A stretch of 49,229 bases of DNA from Krasilnikovozyma curviuscula (lineage: Eukaryota > Basidiomycota > Tremellomycetes > Cystofilobasidiales > Mrakiaceae): contig MVAQ01000162.1 of NCBI GenBank assembly GCA_014825775.1, forward strand, positions 1-49,229, given 5' to 3'. Position 1 is the stretch's first letter, and every line of letters starts with the position of its first letter. Below, one piece after another: positions 14,617-26,070 of the stretch. The notes under the pieces were generated by a model that saw only the letters and a program-made list of their open reading frames with translations, was not told the origin of the DNA and searched no databases. The position numbers were made by a program, and so were the translations under genes.

Positions 14617-17600
14617 CTAGAATAGTTGGTTGCCCATAAAATCAACAAGATAGATATCTCCACATTGGGTACCGACCAAGAGCTTCTCATAATCCATTGC
14701 TATAGCCAGAGGACTGAGCTCAAGATCAGTCTGATTCCAAACACCCTTAATATCAGTGATGTTATCTTCCCCGGTTGCTAGCCATAGTCTCCTGCTCTCC
14801 AGGCTGCTGCGAGAGCTGAAGCGTCCAGCGACCACAGTGCGATGATGCTTCCCGACGAAAATAGTTCCAATTTCAACCCCAAAATTAGCCACCTTTAAAC
14901 TAATTAAACGAAGGTGGATATTTCTGACAAGTTGGAGAGAATGTGAAGGAGATACGAGAGAAGTGACACTGGCTGTTCGAGTGTCGACTGTTTGACTTCG
15001 CGCTGGGAGTTTTGATCTCAAGGTACCTCGCGACAAAGGGAGTTGAGAGGTTGAGCCTGGATTGTATTCTTCCCACTCAAGATGCAAGATGAGGTTTCGA
15101 GAGCCGCACTGTCGAACGAAAAAGTACTCAGTTAGGGTAAATATTATGGGTCGGTGACGGAGATAGAAACCAAACAAACTCACGGAAATCGTTGTCCCTT
15201 TGACATCTAACCATCTCATCTGATCGACTACATTGACTCCAACGTTTCCTAAACGTGTATCCAGATCAGAAATTTTGAACTGAGCAACCATCTTTCGCTT
15301 TAAGATCGAGAACATCCTGATCTGATTCAAAAGGAAGGACATCCAATTACTTTAGCTGATTGTATGAGGTGCAGTAGGTCACATACTATACCGTCGATCG
15401 TCAAAGAAATAACTGTGTCCTCTTGAATGGAAACCCCGCAGATCTGATTGGTTTGTTGTCCATATCTGACCAATTTCTTTCCTTGATCCTTCCAGTCCCA
15501 AATTATCACTTCATTGAAGTCCTATTTTAGTAAAGCAGCTACAAGGAAAGAGATCAAGATAGGAATTTACAAGCCTTGTCAGCTCCTGCCGATGCTATAT
15601 GATGGTTGCTAGCGGCGACAGCCTTGATGCCATTCAAGTGTCCATTCATGACACACAGTGACTCAAAGTTTGATGCTGAGAATGCCTCTACTCTTCCGAA
15701 GTCGTAGTAACCAATCGCAAACATGCTTCCGTCCGGTGCGAATTGCACACAGGAAACCGCCTTTGATGGGATGATTTTAAGACAAGTATGTTGAGCAATA
15801 TTCCAAACTCTGATGGTAGCGTCACTATGTTCAAGAAACGAGAAGCCAAGTAAGTTGTTTACTTAGACAGATAGCGAAGGTAGACCTACTATGAAGCTGA
15901 AACCAACAAGTCACCACAGAGTGACAAGCTCGTAACAGCTTTGTTGTGACCTTTCAACCATTTGACATACTGAGCTCTCCCTTCTCTCCAGTTAACATCT
16001 CTTATTCTGAGACGTTTATAAAGCTCCAACCATCCGCTAGCTGCTGAGAGGGGGGCGACTGCAGGAGGGTCAGTCCAAAAGAGATCGTAGCATTTGAGCT
16101 TCCAGATTTCTGGTAGCTGCACTAGTTGGTTCCATCGTCTGTTCACTAGCCTGAAAGACACTAGTTCAGGTGTTGATGAGAAGTAAGAGAAGATTTTGGC
16201 GGTGATATTGGAGGGCAGCCTGGAGATGATATCACACAGAGTGCTGGAGTAGTCGGACAGGATTCTCATCATGGCGGTGATGTCCCCTGGGACGTGAGCT
16301 AATAGATTCAATGAAGCTCGTTAGAAAGTAGGAATCATAAAATCTGGTGCGTTCTGTTTACATTCAAGCAATACGTGTATCAATCTCAGCCTCTCAGCCA
16401 GTCGCAAGTTACTGAAAATTGTTTCGATCTCTTTTTCAAACGATGAAATGTCCAAAGAAGTTCCTTGAGAAATCTTGTGCAAGAGTTCTAGATTGAATGG
16501 AGACAGAGACGCAGTTTTCGCCTCCGGCACAGAGAGTAGAAAGGATTTTGTTGCTGTTGTGCCGACAAATGAACCACTTCCTACCCTCTGGTATCATCAA
16601 TCCACCTTAATTAGCAAATGAGAAGCAATCCGATGACGTGGGGATTACTATACTCACTGCTTGTGCATCCGTTGCCAATGACCTGTACCTTTCAACTGCT
16701 TGACGCGCAAGTCTGAGTTCAGATTGTAATGCGTGAATCTGGAAAGACGATGCTCCTGCCATCTTCACATGATACAAATAGAAAAATAAGATCAAGAAGG
16801 AACATGAGAGGGAAGAGAGGTGGCCTTACTTCCTGATAAAGGTTCTTATATCTCCGAATCTTCCTGGCGTGGGTGGAACGGATGTGAAGCAGAGCGTCAT
16901 CGAGCTGAATAGAAAACCGACCAGCTGGTTAATTTTCACAGACTCTTGTCGCCCAGGTCTAGCTGCTTACATCTTCATCCTGATCTTCATCTCCGATCTC
17001 GGTTGCCTCATCTTCAATGTCGTCCCATAAACTTTCAGCGTGATCCCCTAAAACGCTCCTCTCCCATTCTCCACTTCCTGGGCCATCACCAAATCCTGTT
17101 GAAGATTGATTTGAACCAGAGAAGACACTGGGAGACTTGACTCTGGAGCTTGAACGAGCACGCTGAGATGGTGCCTGCCTTTTGGTTGGCGAAAGCCGCG
17201 TAAACGACGAACCGACAGTGGAATATGACGAAGCGAGGACTGAAGTCGAGAAGGGAGACTGATTGAAACTGCTCTGCAGCGACAAATCTGACGCGTGTGA
17301 GGAATATGAGGATCTTCGTGTCGGGGCTGGCGCAGCAGTTGGAGTACGCATCTCCGGAGGACTGGTGGTGAAGGTGGACTTTGTTGGAGTAGGTAAATCA
17401 GTTACGTGGTTATGTAGAATATCAGGAGAGGTTGCTACTTGATGCTCTGGTCGAGCAGGAGAAGGCGAAGGTGAAGCTGATGGTGTTGCAAATATCTCGT
17501 TTCTGGGCAGACGTGTCAGTGCAGGGTCCGTGCTGGGACCAATCGTTGTTTGTGTTGAGGAAAGGTTGATACTCTTGGCTAATTGAGAGCGACTCCTGGG

Positions 17601-18175
17601 TAATGTATCTCCAGTATATCTCGGAATGACCAGAGGAGATTTTGTTGAAAGTAGGGTGCGCGACATAGCCGACGATGCTGGAGCATTGGCTGCTGAATTC
17701 ACCCTATTTAGTGGTGAAACACTGGGTAGAGACACCAGAGGGGATGATGGTGAAGAAGGGGAACAGTAGTTCATTCCTCTCACAGAGTCTTGTCGGTTTA
17801 CGTGAGGACTGACTGTCTGGGAAGATTCCGCCGCAAGCGATTTGGGAGTCGATGCTGACCTTCTGTGTGTCACTGGAGACCGTAAATAGCCTTTATCAGC
17901 AGATGGAGAACTCATTCTGGAGTTCCCAAGTCTTTTGAGCCTCTGGTACAAGATCAAGGTGGAAAACACGTCGAGAGGACTGTATGGCTCAATTTTTGCC
18001 AAAGGGTCCAAGCTCTGCTCTGTGACCTCGTGTGGTCGTTGGCACAGAAGAAACAAACAAGATGAGAGTTCTAGTAAGATCAATTAAGTCCCTCTGGGAA
18101 ACACACTACAGGAAACTGAGCGTAATGATCTTCTCTTCTTCGTCAATAACAATCAAAACAAACCGAAATATCCAT
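14617..18175 (-). CDS. Large F-box/WD40-repeat protein
   Basis: A probable substrate receptor of an SCF ubiquitin ligase. Ten exons: 18175-18164, 18014-16971, 16904-16830, 16762-16658, 16587-16362, 16298-15890, 15824-15571, 15508-15387, 15321-15184, 15108-14617 (958 aa, all in phase). Residues about 5-40 are a non-disordered start (SLDPLAKIEPYSPLDVFSTL), then about 300 residues are Ser/Pro/Thr-rich. An acidic patch is followed by a predicted helical/coiled part (LDDALLHIRSTHARKIRRYK, HALQSELRLARQAVERYRSL). A four-helix-like segment ends in MMRILSDYSS. The F-box is SRLPSNITAKIFSYFSS then LVSFRLVNRRWNQLV (about 510-550). The C-terminal third has WD40 repeats: GHNKAVTSLS, SYDATIRVWN, GADKALIIWDW, IDGIIRMFSI. 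I cannot match it to Cdc4, Met30 or Pop1. The 12-base first exon is inferred; an alternative start is the ATG at 17915. Confidence 0.8.
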
Positions 18176-18231
18176 TCAAAACACCTTTGTAACGGTGTGA
18201 CGGCAGCCGCAAGTTGTCTAATAAATCAGCT

Positions 18232-19278
18232 TCAATCTGACTTGGACTTTTCACTTTGTCCCCCTATCAGATACCCCAAGCCGCCCAGAAACCACACTAA
18301 GAAATAACTGACGAACTTTGGAGCCGGGGTTGCTGGATACGAATCGCCATCAACGTAGAAAATCTGGAAGACAAAAAGTCAGCGCAATAAGGGATTCACA
18401 CATTGATCACTAGAGAAGCTCTTACAGTCATAGCTTGAAGTGGAGAGAGCTATCGCAAATAATTTGGCGTAGTCAGCTGCGTGATCGCTGACACCGAACC
18501 ATTAATATATCGCGACTGAACCAAGCCAAATACTCACAGTGTTTGGGGGAGCACTGCCTTTCAAGATATTCTTGATTGTTGTGGCCTGCATTCCAAGGAA
18601 AGAAGTCAGGATGGAGCTCCATATTTCTTTGGATCCAGAGTGACTGCAGTGTAACGGCGACTCACATGTATTTCTGGTTGTTTTCCAGCCCTTCATGAAT
18701 AGATAAGGTAAATTAAGTTCGTTCATAAGCAGCCGAAAACAAAATGAACAAAGTTGGTCTTGTAGTGAAACGCTCACCTCTCTGCGAACTCGGCGTAAAC
18801 TCCTTTTTCGCATCGGATTTCGTGGACGACTCCTGCTGGGACTAAGACTTCACCATCCTCAGGTTTAACTGTTCTCTTCACTTCCCCTAGAAAGACATCG
18901 ATGGAGCCCACAAAGACCCTCAAGTACTCGTCTCTAGTTACGTGAAAGTGAGGTGGGACATGGAATAGAGCTGACTCTGGGCAGATTGACCTACAGAGGA
19001 GAAAGTAGACAATGGCTAGGGATTAGCCATCGGAAGAATACATATCGAAGGACCAGAATCGATTTACCTCACGAGATACGCTGGAGCCCCCTCCTTTGCT
19101 TCGAGCTCACCCATGGTTTCACTCGATATGTACACCTTTGCTCCATCGCCCAGATCAATCTCCTCATCACTCTAGTACGGTGGAAAGAAAGAAGGAGGTT
19201 CAGCAGCCAGTGGTAATTCATATCCACTCATGCTCTGTTCCAGTATGTTCTCACCTGTCTGGGGGTAATCGAGACCAT
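18232..19278 (-). CDS. Cupin-domain protein with C-terminal membrane segment
   Basis: A single-cupin protein of unknown substrate. Exons: 19278-19255, 19171-19068, 18990-18778, 18690-18666, 18643-18538, 18433-18426, 18363-18232 (203 aa). Cupin motif 1 is PPHFHVTRDEYLRVFVG: two His and a Glu fit the metal site G(X)5HXH(X)3-4E(X)6G, though the leading Gly is replaced. Motif 2 is VLVPAGVVHEIRC, with the PxGxxH spacing and the third His. After the barrel comes WIQRNMELHPDFFPWNA, then a hydrophobic stretch SYFLVWFLGGLGYLIGG near the C-terminus that should span or anchor in a membrane. Sixth exon is only 8 bases. The small first exon (MVSITPRQ) is needed because the next exon opens directly after a TAG acceptor. 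Its stop lies 56 bases from the F-box gene's proposed start on the same strand. Confidence 0.75.
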
Positions 19279-19533
19279 TTCCAGTTTGATACGGAGAACT
19301 AAGAGGATGAAGAAGATCTATTGCTGAGGCTCGCTTGAGAGCTCTTTGAAGAAAGGGGTTTGTGTTCACAGCACCAAACAACGATCCTTATGTAGCTGAC
19401 GTCCAAATCTACTGGCTTACGTATGACAAGTTGTCACAAGAGTATCCACTCTAAGAGGAATATGCATCAATCACAAGATAGAATAGCTCATTGTGATCTG
19501 TGGAAGGTATACAAGGGAGACGTTGCGGTCTCG

Positions 19534-21377
19534 TCACTGGTTCCTTATTCCAAGCTTTTTCTGTACAGAGATGAGGTCAGTAAAACTATCCAAGACCCTA
19601 AAAAACCACAAAAAAGAACTTACCAAGCGATCACAGCTCACCAGAGTCTTTTTCTGCACCTCTCTAATCTTGTCCCAGTCGGCGCCAATTCCGAAGAACC
19701 CTCTCAGCATGTCTACCTCCCTCTCTCTCCCCTCAACCTCCCCTCTACACTGTCTCTGAAGCAATTGCACATACTGAACCTCAATATCGTGCTCCCACCT
19801 CTTTAAATCTTGTGAAAATCTACCAGCTTGTGGCGCATCCCTCTTATCAACAGGTATGGAGCTGTACAGTGGGTGTTGAGTGAACTGCTCCCCATTCACA
19901 TAGTAAGGAACATTGTATTCAGAGGTGGTACGTTCTTGATTGAGATATCTGTTGGGCGAGAGGCCATAGGTAGGTGGTGGTATCGATGTTGCTGAGTTGA
20001 ATAACGATGGGATGATCGACAGTAAGGAGAACAATGCTAGTATTATTATCGGTAGAAGTTGGGTGAAAGTTGAGGAAGAGTTTGTTGAATCTGCTTGTTG
20101 GCGATGACGGTGATTTTGTGTTGTTCTGAACCCTCCAGGGCCGAACGAAGCGCTGAAAACTGAGAGGTGCGCAAAACAAGTCAATTAAATAGTTTCCGAG
20201 CAATTAGGAAGAAGATGATTCATGGCTTACTGGGTCCACCTTGACCACCACCACCGAAGAAAGCGTTGAAGAGATCTTCTGGCGACACTTCTTGTTGGAA
20301 GCCACCACCACCGAACCCGCTCGACCTATGCATTCCACCACCACCAAATCCACTCGGCCTCATTCCACCACCTCGAGAATCAGGATCACCACCTTCCCTA
20401 TCATAGATTGCTCGCTTATCCGGGTCTGACAGCACCTGGAAAGCTTTCGATACCACTGAATGAACGGTGGAAATTTATTCAGTGACATCCGGTCCAAACA
20501 CCAAGAGTTCGTCCAGCAAAGCAAATTACGTGAAACTCACGTTTGAATGCTTCATCTGCTCCTGGGGCGCCACTATATAGGAAAAAAGTGGGAAGGGGAG
20601 GGTCAGACACAAGGCTCCAGCAAAAACCGGTACTAGGCTACTGAATGACTGACTTCTTATCAGGATGGAGTGCCAATGCAAGCTATAAGAAGATACGGAA
20701 CATTTCAATGAGAGGCACATGTCAGCAGGCCGAGAGTAAAATGCGTGGGTGCCAGCGAGGGACTATCGTACTTTACGATATGCTTTCTTGACCTCGCCAT
20801 CTGAGCATTTCTTTTCCACTAGAATCCAAAGCAAAAATCAGATATTAGTGCTCTAGGTTATGAAAGTAGAGTTGTATGGCTGGAGAAGTCGAGCCAAGAA
20901 GACCGCCGACATAGGTCGTGAGAGCATTGCAAAAGTGGGTGACTTACAGACTAAGATTTCGTAGTAAGCTGTCACATGGCAAGACTTGACCCTCTTCACT
21001 ACAGCAGCATTTTCTGGAGTGTAGTCCCTCTTTTCAACTTTTGGAGCTTCCCTTTTGCTTGAAGACGAGGACGACGCTGCTGCTGCTGGGGACGAGTGGT
21101 GGCCTGGTCTCGAGTGGGTTGAAGACGCTGTCGGATGGGTTTCAGCACCTGTTGAGGATCCTGCTGTCTGAGAATTCGAGTTGCTGCTGGTGCTACCGTT
21201 GTCTTCCTGCTTCTTGATGAGGATGTCGATTTCCTTCAGGAGGACTTCAGCTGCAGACGTCTGGTAGAGAGCAATGGATTTAGCGCAGAACTTCCTAGCT
21301 GCCTTCAAATCTCCATTGGATATCTTGGTTTTGGCGATTGAGATGCAACGCTCAGCTTCCTCCCGGTTCACTTCCAT
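19534..21377 (-). CDS. ER-type J-protein (DnaJ + DUF1977)
   Basis: An Hsp40 co-chaperone of the DNAJB12/DNAJB14-Hlj1 type, anchored in the ER membrane with the J domain facing the cytosol and acting with Hsp70 in protein quality control. Exons: 21377-20948, 20818-20772, 20682-20654, 20572-20541, 20455-20231, 20159-19624, 19560-19534 (441 aa). The start [20 protein letters not shown] is the usual helical N-domain, followed by a Ser/Ala-rich linker. The J domain runs [13 protein letters not shown] to [15 protein letters not shown] with the HPD loop intact in [10 protein letters not shown] Gly/Phe region ([15 protein letters not shown]) follows, then one membrane segment [16 protein letters not shown] and the DUF1977 domain with the terminal SCDRL motif. 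The final 9-codon exon is inferred from a TACTGAC branch site. It is divergent from the ZNG1-like gene, 123 bases between start codons. Confidence 0.92.
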
Positions 21378-21500
21378 GGCGAAAGCGATTCCTCGTCGAA
21401 GAAAATGGTCGTTGCTCGCCAAACCTGGACGGAGCGTTGAAACCTCGACGGCCACCCAGCAAAATAATTTCCTTGTCATTTCCCAACATCTCAGGGCACT

Positions 21501-23278
21501 ATGTCAGAGGAAAAGGCCCAGTCCGACCTGGAGAACCTATCGCTAGGCAAAATTATTTTCAACAATGCGCCTGCTGAGGTGGGTGCGCTCGTACTGGACG
21601 AAGAAGATGACGAAGAACAAATCCCGTACGTTTTTCACTTTATCAGAGCGAGAAGACGTGGATATCACTAACCATTTCTGTAGAGTGCTGTCTGGGATGT
21701 CAGTTGGTTTGACACTGATTACAGGTCAATTGGGTGAGTGCACCACACAGTTTTAGGTGTATACTTCAGGCACTGAGTGGTCTTTCTTCAGGTGCTGGAA
21801 AAACTACGCTACTGAATTGGATCTTGACAGAAGAACACGGTAAACGGATAGCAGTGATAATGAACGGTGAGACAAATTTCGAGCCGCTTCGCCCTGTTTT
21901 GCGTCCTCCTGAACGCTATTTGCTGTCCTTCACCCTTCCAGAGTTCTCTGATACAGCAGGTGAGCTATTTTGTACCAAATACTTTACTGAGCGACTCTGG
22001 AAGTGACTCATTGATGTATTTCCAACCACAGACATCGAAGGTTAGTTTGTGCGGCATGTCGATGCGGCTAGGTTCTCACTCTACCTCGAACCCATTTTGG
22101 TCTCAAAGCTCGCTCGGTATCAATAACATCGCCCTCTGGTGATCAGACATCGTCGATCTTGTCCTTGCCGAACGGCTGCTTGTGCTGCTCAACGAGAGAT
22201 ACAGGTTTCGCCGCAATTCAGCAGATGTTGGAGACGCAAGGTTCTTTTGACTATATCCTACTAGAGACTACTGGATTGGCAGATCCAAGTCCTATTACCG
22301 AGAAGTTCTGGAGGAATGAGGAATGGCAGAGCGATTGGGATTCCAAAGTCAGACTTGATGGAGTTGTCACTGTTGTCGATGCGATGTTTGGGCTGCAGGT
22401 GAGAAATCGACCGCTTGAACCTTATGTGCTTAGATGTCGTAGATGCTCATCGGTTCGGTTGCTGCAGCAAATTGAGGAGTCGCGGAGACCTGGTGCGTCA
22501 AATGAGTGGGAGAGCCAAGTTGCAGCTGCAGATGTGATACTGCTCAACAAGATTGATGGAGTGAAGCCGTCCGAAATGGCAAAACTTGAAGCTGCTATCA
22601 AGTGAGTAGAAAATCTCTAGTCGACTAAGTTCAGGCACAGTTGTGTAGGTAAACTCGACTGATCCAATGTACAACAACAGATCTATCAACGCAACCTCGA
22701 ATATCATCGCAACCAACCGATCCCGAGTTGATCTTTCACTCATCCTCAACCTTCAAGCTTACTCCAAAGACCCCAACCTGGCCAGCACAATCCCCGAGAT
22801 TCCATCAATACCAGAACAGTCTCATCATCACCACTCAAACCACAGCCACTCTCACAGTCACGAGGAATCCATCAAGTCCATATCCACCGTTATCATGGAA
22901 GTCCCACCTCTGACCGAGGAAACATACAGTCTCATCCACAGCTGGATTCAAATTCTTTTGTACTCATCGGAGGACCTCCCCTTCCTTAATTTGACACCGC
23001 CGCACTTAACAGCGACAGAGTCGCTGCATGAGACCACAGCGGTCCCAGAGATCTTTCGTCTCAAAGGTATCCTGTGGAAGAAGGAAGAGATGGGACCAGC
23101 CAAAGTCGGATGGGTGGTTCAAGGAGTGAGAACTGTATTTGAGGTTGAGATGATAGACAGGCCGGAGGGAGAGATTAAAGACGACAAGAATGTTGGAAAG
23201 ATCGCCGTGATTGGAAGAAATCTGGAAGGGATAGCTGCTGCGTTCAGATTGTACCTGTCATCCAAGCATGTGCTGTAA
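21501..23278 (+). CDS. ZNG1: CobW/COG0523 zinc-chaperone GTPase (ZNG1-like)
   Basis: A G3E-family GTPase; the characterised relative ZNG1 hands zinc to methionine aminopeptidase. Exons: 21501-21625, 21684-21733, 21792-21866, 21942-21959, 22032-22040, 22109-22116, 22147-22398, 22468-22601, 22681-23278 (422 aa). Walker A is [12 protein letters not shown], followed by IAVIMNEFSDTADIE, the metal motif CxCC in [12 protein letters not shown], Walker B-like [16 protein letters not shown] and the guanine-specificity NKID. A His-rich loop ([16 protein letters not shown]) and the C-terminal CobW_C domain starting [13 protein letters not shown] close the protein. The NEF(S/G)DxxDIE segment places it in the ZNG1 clade. 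The CPELVPI motif that docks vertebrate ZNG1 on its client is not present in the N-terminus. Three consecutive mini-exons (18, 9 and 8 bases) are inferred from phase; the 8-base one is the least certain. Confidence 0.9.
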
Positions 23279-23615
23279 TAGGTCAAAACCCGCGTATCGT
23301 AGCCGTATCCTCCCTCTAGATATCTAACATATCTTCAGAAGAGTTCTTTGGCTAAACCTTAACACAAAGAGAGTTAGCAATGAAAGTGCGATACTTGTGG
23401 ATTCTCGGTGTCTGGACCAGGTACTGGCGTGTTGCTGCACTTTATCTTCCCCCGGTGCCCCTTCGCCTTGCAATCCCCACAGTCCCTTGATTTCCAATTA
23501 GGATAGATCGAGTCTACCATCTGGTTTTGAGAAGGAGAGGCCTATAGCTATGCTAGATCGCCTCACTTCCTCCCTCTAACGTCGTCCTTCTCACCACCAT
23601 TCTAAATCTGCTGGT
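23279..23615. other. Convergent 3' intergenic region
   Basis: This 337-base gap lies between the ends of the ZNG1-like and COX9 genes. I see no coding signal or RNA gene in it. Confidence 0.55.
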
Positions 23616-24182
23616 TTACTGGAGGGTACCTTCCTCACGTCTCTTCTTCTCGAGCTTGATGTAGAAGGCATCTCTCTGCTTAACTGCATATCCATTACCA
23701 GGTTGCGGTAATGAGAGTCAGTGGAAAAGAGGAAGGTTTGTGTCAGGAAGATGAACGAAGAAACAGGAAAAGATGCTGAAAAAGGATGTGTGTCCTCTGC
23801 TGAATAAGTTACGAACCATTTGGGATGTGAACAGAGTACCTAATAGCACATGAGGCATTGGGTTAAATTCGTGTGGTTCTCTCGAAAGGGGACGAACACG
23901 AAAACGAAGGGACAACTTACCACCAGGTGTAGGCAGCGGCAGTTCCAAGACCAAAGCTGTTTCAAAGTCAGGAAGCCAACAAAGTCAGTCTATCACCCTC
24001 TTTAAAGATGGCTACAAGCTACACCACTCCAAATTCCAGGGACACATACGCAGTAGCAATGTCGAAGATTGCCTTCCTCTTGAACTGGAAAAGCACAAAA
24101 AGGGTGAGTCAAGCTGAGCGTACGTGTTGTGCAAGGAAAGGGTTAGCCTGCTTACCATTCCGGTGATTGGAGCAATAGCCAT
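23616..24182 (-). CDS. COX9: Cytochrome c oxidase subunit Cox9 (VIIa-like)
   Basis: A small single-pass subunit of mitochondrial complex IV, built into the inner membrane. Exons: 24182-24156, 24084-24050, 23956-23921, 23839-23817, 23683-23616, giving 62 residues, the normal size of this subunit. The protein begins MAIAPITGMFKRKAIFDIAT, matching fungal Cox9 (MAIAPITG start), has the membrane helix AFGLGTAAAYTWWYSVHIP and ends with the conserved VKQRDAFYIKLEKKRREEG. There is no cleavable presequence, as expected. Five coding exons for 62 residues make it one of the most intron-dense genes here, and no open frame reveals it as a whole. It is divergent from the nitroreductase gene. Confidence 0.93.
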
Positions 24183-24865
24183 CTTTGAGAAGTGAATACG
24201 ACGGTTCTGAAGGGGTAGGTGGGTTGGGTCGTAGTCGAAAGGAAACCGTTTACGCTCCCTCCCTCTGCCTGCCAATGAGGTTCGAGCAAGAATTCTCGAT
24301 GTGGCAAATAAAATAATGCAACAGAACAGGGAGAAGAATGCTAGAGCAGAGACACACAATTTGTGTTTACCTTTACTGGATAATGAGATGGTGTGTTTTG
24401 GCCTTTCTGAGGGTTCCTGTGCTTAGTTGACTCGCGCCATGACTGGCTTAACTTTGCGCACACTCTCTTCGTCTCTTTGGTTTCGTGTTGAGACCATACA
24501 AAACGATCTCATATTTTCTAAGATATATCTGTCGAATCCTTTGGGTACAGAGCCATTTGGTGGAACAGGTTGAAGACTTCGCGAGTCGGAAGTCAGAGCG
24601 AGCGTGGGTAACATTATGTAAGCAAAGTGCCCTGTTTACTTTGTAATTTCTTACAAACTACCCCAGACCGCTATCACGATCGGAAGCCTCTCGATATCTT
24701 CTCCAGAGTTGGAATGTTCAACGCTTGCTGACGTGAAACCTACACTTCTCCTTTCTTCATATATATAGAGCGCTATTTCTCGATATTTGAGAACTCAAGC
24801 TGAGCACATCCACAATCTGTCTTACACTCTCAATTACTTTTATCCAGTACTACCAAGTTATCGCT
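24183..24865. promoter_or_regulatory. Divergent promoter region, COX9 / nitroreductase
   Basis: This 683-base region separates two start codons. On the nitroreductase side there is a TATATATA element at 24760-24767, about 100 bases before the ATG, and a TGACGTGA (CRE/AP-1-like) octamer at about 24729-24736. No gene is visible in the rest. Confidence 0.5.
24760..24767 (+). promoter_or_regulatory. TATA box, nitroreductase gene
   Basis: TATATATA lies about 98 bases upstream of the ATG at 24866. Between them is a C/T-rich leader. TATA promoters in fungi often mark inducible genes, which fits a nitroreductase; the function is inferred. Confidence 0.5.
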
Positions 24866-25832
24866 ATGACTGAAGCTTTTTTCAAGGTTATTGAGTCACG
24901 TCGCTCTGTCGTGAGTGTTTTGTTGACGATTGCCATCTCACGCCCGAGCGATATCACCCTAATGGCAACTTGCGATTTTCCGACATCAACATTCATAATC
25001 TAGTATGGCTTGACAAAGAAATCGTCTATTCCAGATGCTGAAATAGAAGAAATTGTCAAGAACGCTCTCTTGCACGTCCCATCCACTTTCAACATCCAAT
25101 CTGGCCGCGCTGTTCTTTTGCTCGGAGAAAATGCCGACAAGGTATGGGACTTAGTTGGGAAGGTTATTGAAGCTCAAGTGAGTTTTTCGCTTTCGTGCAT
25201 TCTTGGGTTGGATCTCATGAGTGTTCTGCATCTCAAATTCGATGGGTTCCTAAACACAGGGTCCTGAGGCTGTCAAGGAAAAGGGACCTAAGCTTGCTGG
25301 ATTCAAGATGTCCTACGGAACGATTCTCTTCTTTGAGGATTCTGTTCCCATCAAGGTTATCTCTGATAAGATACCAGCGTGACTATCTTTTTTCTGCTTC
25401 GATCTCATTTCTGAGAAGCTGAGCTAATCGCTGATTTCGTAGTTACGCGGCCATGTTCCCCTCCTTCTCCTCTCACAGTGCTGGCATGATCCAGCACACC
25501 GTTTGGTGTGCCCTGTCAGCGGTTGGAATGGGCGCTTCCTTGGTGAGTTCTCTACTCATTTTCCGTGGAAGAAGTTCCCGCTCAGATTACCTTAAAACTC
25601 CACCATTTCTCTTTCATCTCTGCTCTTCCTTTTATCAAACAACATCACTGTTCATTCCTAGCAACATCTCGGATTCATGATCGACAAAGAGGTCAAGGAG
25701 CTCTTCGGCCTTCCCGAAACCTGGGAACCAGTTGCGATGATGCCTTTCGGTATTCCACTTTCTGGTGAGGCTAGTGGACTGAAGGAAAAGACCTTCCTCC
25801 CACTTGAGGGACGATTCAAATCTTTCGCTTAG
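24866..25832 (+). CDS. Nitroreductase family protein (Hbn1/Frm2-like)
   Basis: An FMN-dependent oxidoreductase of the fungal Frm2/Hbn1 type, linked in yeast to oxidative stress and lipid signalling. Exons: 24866-24910, 25004-25177, 25260-25378, 25443-25542, 25662-25832 (202 aa, the family length). The flavin-binding start FFKVIESRRSVYGL contains the conserved ESRRS phosphate contact. Next come VPSTFNIQSGRAVLLLGENA, the central GFKMSYGTILFFEDSVP, the dimer segment WCALSAVGMGASLQHL and the C-terminal ETWEPVAMMPFGIP and EKTFLPLEGRFKSF. It has no signal peptide. A TATA box and CRE-like site lie upstream, which would suit stress induction. It precedes an unrelated short-chain dehydrogenase on the same strand by 238 bases. 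Confidence 0.92.
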
Positions 25833-26070
25833 TTTAGTAACCTCGAGAGAGTCGTCTTTAGCCGCACTGTCCATCACATAGCCTTCAGTCCATCTACAAA
25901 TTCGCTCGACGAAGGTTCTTTTACCTTAGTACCTTAGAAAGATGAATTCTCAACACCCTCTAATACACATGTGGGAAGAACAATTTCGTGCAAGGTTGAC
26001 AGTTCTTCCTTCTCTATGAGCGAACTTGTCCCACTGACGCCCACCCACTCAAATTCCAACTCTTTCTCTG

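Noticed and set aside
19172..19381. Longer N-terminus for the cupin protein by reading through the first open frame
   Set aside because: That frame ends in a TAG which is better read as the intron acceptor; the cupin frame needs the short MVSITPRQ exon instead.
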